DNA of 7,476 nucleotides. It comes from Candidatus Kuenenbacteria bacterium CG_4_8_14_3_um_filter_39_15 (lineage in GTDB: Bacteria > Patescibacteriota > Patescibacteriia > UBA2196 > GWA2-42-15). Below, in pieces: positions 5,610 through 7,476 of this stretch. Made by a program: the position numbers and the translations under genes. The notes below the pieces were generated by a model. That model worked only from the letters and a program-made list of their open reading frames with translations. It was not told the DNA's origin and did not search any database. Location of the stretch: the NCBI GenBank assembly GCA_002782365.1, contig PFHP01000032.1, positions 1 to 7,476 on the forward strand, read 5' to 3'. Position 1 is the first letter of the stretch; the number at the start of each line of letters is the position of its first letter.

Positions 5610-6120
5610 AAAAGGTAGCATATATAAGACCCGAAACCAAGTGAGCTAGCCATGACCAGGATGAGCCCAGAGTAATATCTGGAGGAGGTCCGAACCCTTG
5701 CGCCGTGCAACACGCTGGGATGAGTTGTGGTTAGAGGTGAAATTTCAATCGAACTTGGTAATAGCTGGTTCTCCTCGAAATAGCTTTCGGGCTAGCGTCG
5801 ATAAAATAATTTACTAGGGGTAGAGCACTGGATGGGGTTGAAGCCTTCGGGTATTCTCTCCAATCAAACTCCGAATACTAGTAAATCTTTCCGGCAGTCA
5901 GACCGTGGGGGCTAAGCTTCACTGGTCTAAAGGGAAACAGCCCAGATCTCAATCTAAGGTCCCTAAATTTACGTTAAGTGTTAAAGGTTGTGGATTTTCT
6001 CATACAACTAGGAGGTTGGCTTAGAAGCAGCCATCCTTTAAAGAAAGCGTAACAGCTCACTAGTCAAGAATTTCCGCGCCGAAAATTTATCGGGGCTTAA
6101 ACGTAGTACCGAAGATGAGG

Positions 6121-6172
6121 CCCTTCACATATTTTTGTGATAAAAATTTTTATCACAAAAATATGTGAAGGG
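6121..6172 (+). other. Perfect 52-bp palindrome in 23S helix 45 (IVS-like)
   Basis: Bases 6121-6146 are the exact reverse complement of 6147-6172 with no intervening base. In RNA this gives about 24 pairs closed by a 4-nt AAUU apex. It sits between GTAGTACCGAAGATGAGG and GGGTAGAGGAGC, the position of helix 45 (E. coli ~1165-1185), which is only a short hairpin in E. coli. Helix 45 is one of the two classical sites of intervening sequences in Salmonella 23S, where RNase III removes the insert and leaves fragmented rRNA. No similar symmetry is needed for normal H45 function. Confidence 0.85.
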
Positions 6173-7476
6173 GGTAGAGGAGCATTTTTAGGTCGTTGAA
6201 GCATATGGTGTGAGCCAGTGTGGAGGCCTAGGAAGCGAGAATGTTGGCATAAGTAGCAAAAAGGCAGGTGAGAATCCTGCCCACCGAAAACCTAAGGTTT
6301 CCTGGGCAATGATTGTCAACCCAGGGTTAGGCAGGCCTAACCGCGGCGGCGAAAGGCGTCGTGGGATGGAAGAACAGGTTAATATTCCTGTCCTGCTTTA
6401 GATTTATCTCCAAGATGACGTACTAGAGTGAATAAGCGTCATATGACTATGGCGTTTTTCAATGGCGTAAGCCATTGGGATAGAAGTGAAACCTCCGGGT
6501 GGATCGAATTTATGTAATTTAGTACCAAGAAAAGTTTTGGTGTTATGATTTAAAGCATCTGTACCGTAAACCGACACAGGTGGGTGAGGCGAGAAGCCTA
6601 AGGTGTACGAGATAACCCTTTATTCAGGAACTCGGCAAATAAGCGGGCGTAACTTCGGGATAAGCCCTCCCGTTCAGAGCGCAAGCTTTTGAGCGGGCGC
6701 AGTGAAAGACTCCAAACGACTGTTTACCAAAAACACAGGTCTCTGCTTAAGTCGTAAGACTATATATAGAGGCTGATGCCTGGCCAGTGTCAGAACGTTA
6801 AGGTGAGAAGTGCAAGCTTTGATCCTAAGCGCTGATGAACGCCGGCGATAACTATAATCGTCCTAAGGTAGCGAAATTCCTTGTCGGGTGAGTTCCGACC
6901 TGCACGAATGGCATAACGATTTGGAGACTGTCTTAATAAGGGGCTCGGCGAAATTGCAGTGGCGGTAAAGATGCCGCCTATTCACAGTTAGACGAAAAGA
7001 CCCCGTGAAGCTTTACTATAACTTGATATTGGTATATGAATTGTTCATGTTCAGTATAGGTGGGAGTCCTGACGCAAGTCGGGACGTCAGTGAAATACCA
7101 CCCTTGGCATTTTATATATCTAACTCCCCGATTAATCGGGGAAGACAGTATCTGGCGGGTAGTTTGAGTGGGGCGCTCGCCTCCTAAAAAGTAACGGAGG
7201 CGTTTAAAGGTTGGCTAACTTCGGATGGAAATCGAAGTCATAGGGCAAACCCATAAGCCAGCTTTACTGCAAGACCTACAAGTCGCGCAGTTGCGAAAGC
7301 ATAAGTTAGTGAACCGACCACCTCATATAGGAGAGTGGAAGATCAACGAATAAAAGCTACTCCGGGGATAACAGGCTAGTCGCGCCCAAGCGTCCATAGC
7401 GACGGCGCGGTTCGGCACCTCGATGTCGGCCCATCGCATCCTGGGGGTGAACAAGCTCCCAAGGGTTTGGCTGTTC

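Overview
The window looks like a chromosomal segment from an uncultivated, AT-rich bacterium, most likely of the Candidate Phyla Radiation (Patescibacteria). This is inferred from three things: a small membrane protein plus a bacterial PH-domain protein next to ruvB, generally weak Shine-Dalgarno sequences, and an unusual 23S rRNA that appears not to be joined to a 16S gene. TGA is used as a stop, so the recoded genetic code of Gracilibacteria/Absconditabacteria is not supported.

Left part (1-1499, minus strand): a two-gene operon. It encodes a 270-aa histidine-phosphatase (RHG-motif) protein and, 9 nt downstream, a protein cut by the window edge whose readable 225 residues faintly resemble helical parts of PEP-utilising enzymes. 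A divergent intergenic region (1500-1694) holds a good promoter for the plus-strand genes.

Middle (1695-4209): ruvB, a two-helix small membrane protein and a PH-domain membrane protein form a tight plus-strand operon with 2-4 nt gaps. It converges on ruvA (minus strand) across a hairpin that can terminate transcription from both sides. RuvA and RuvB form one Holliday-junction branch-migration machine, but here they are encoded in opposite directions rather than in the usual ruvAB operon. No ruvC is visible.

Right part (4210-7476): about 470 non-coding bases followed by the 5' ~2.8 kb of a 23S rRNA gene, which runs off the window at the A-loop (E. coli ~2556). A consensus extended promoter (TTGACA, 16 nt, TGA-TATAAT) fires toward the 23S. 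Between promoter and rRNA lies a ~210-nt potentially structured leader ending in an intrinsic terminator. An upstream segment can pair with the left arm of that terminator, giving an attenuator-like arrangement. Two further strong hairpins sit just before the rRNA.

The 23S itself carries several lineage-specific expansions. They include a perfect 52-bp palindrome at the helix-45 position, which is a known site of intervening sequences in other bacteria. No intron, homing endonuclease, CRISPR array or mobile element was seen. The attenuator-like 23S leader and the palindromic H45 insertion are the best candidates for something undescribed.
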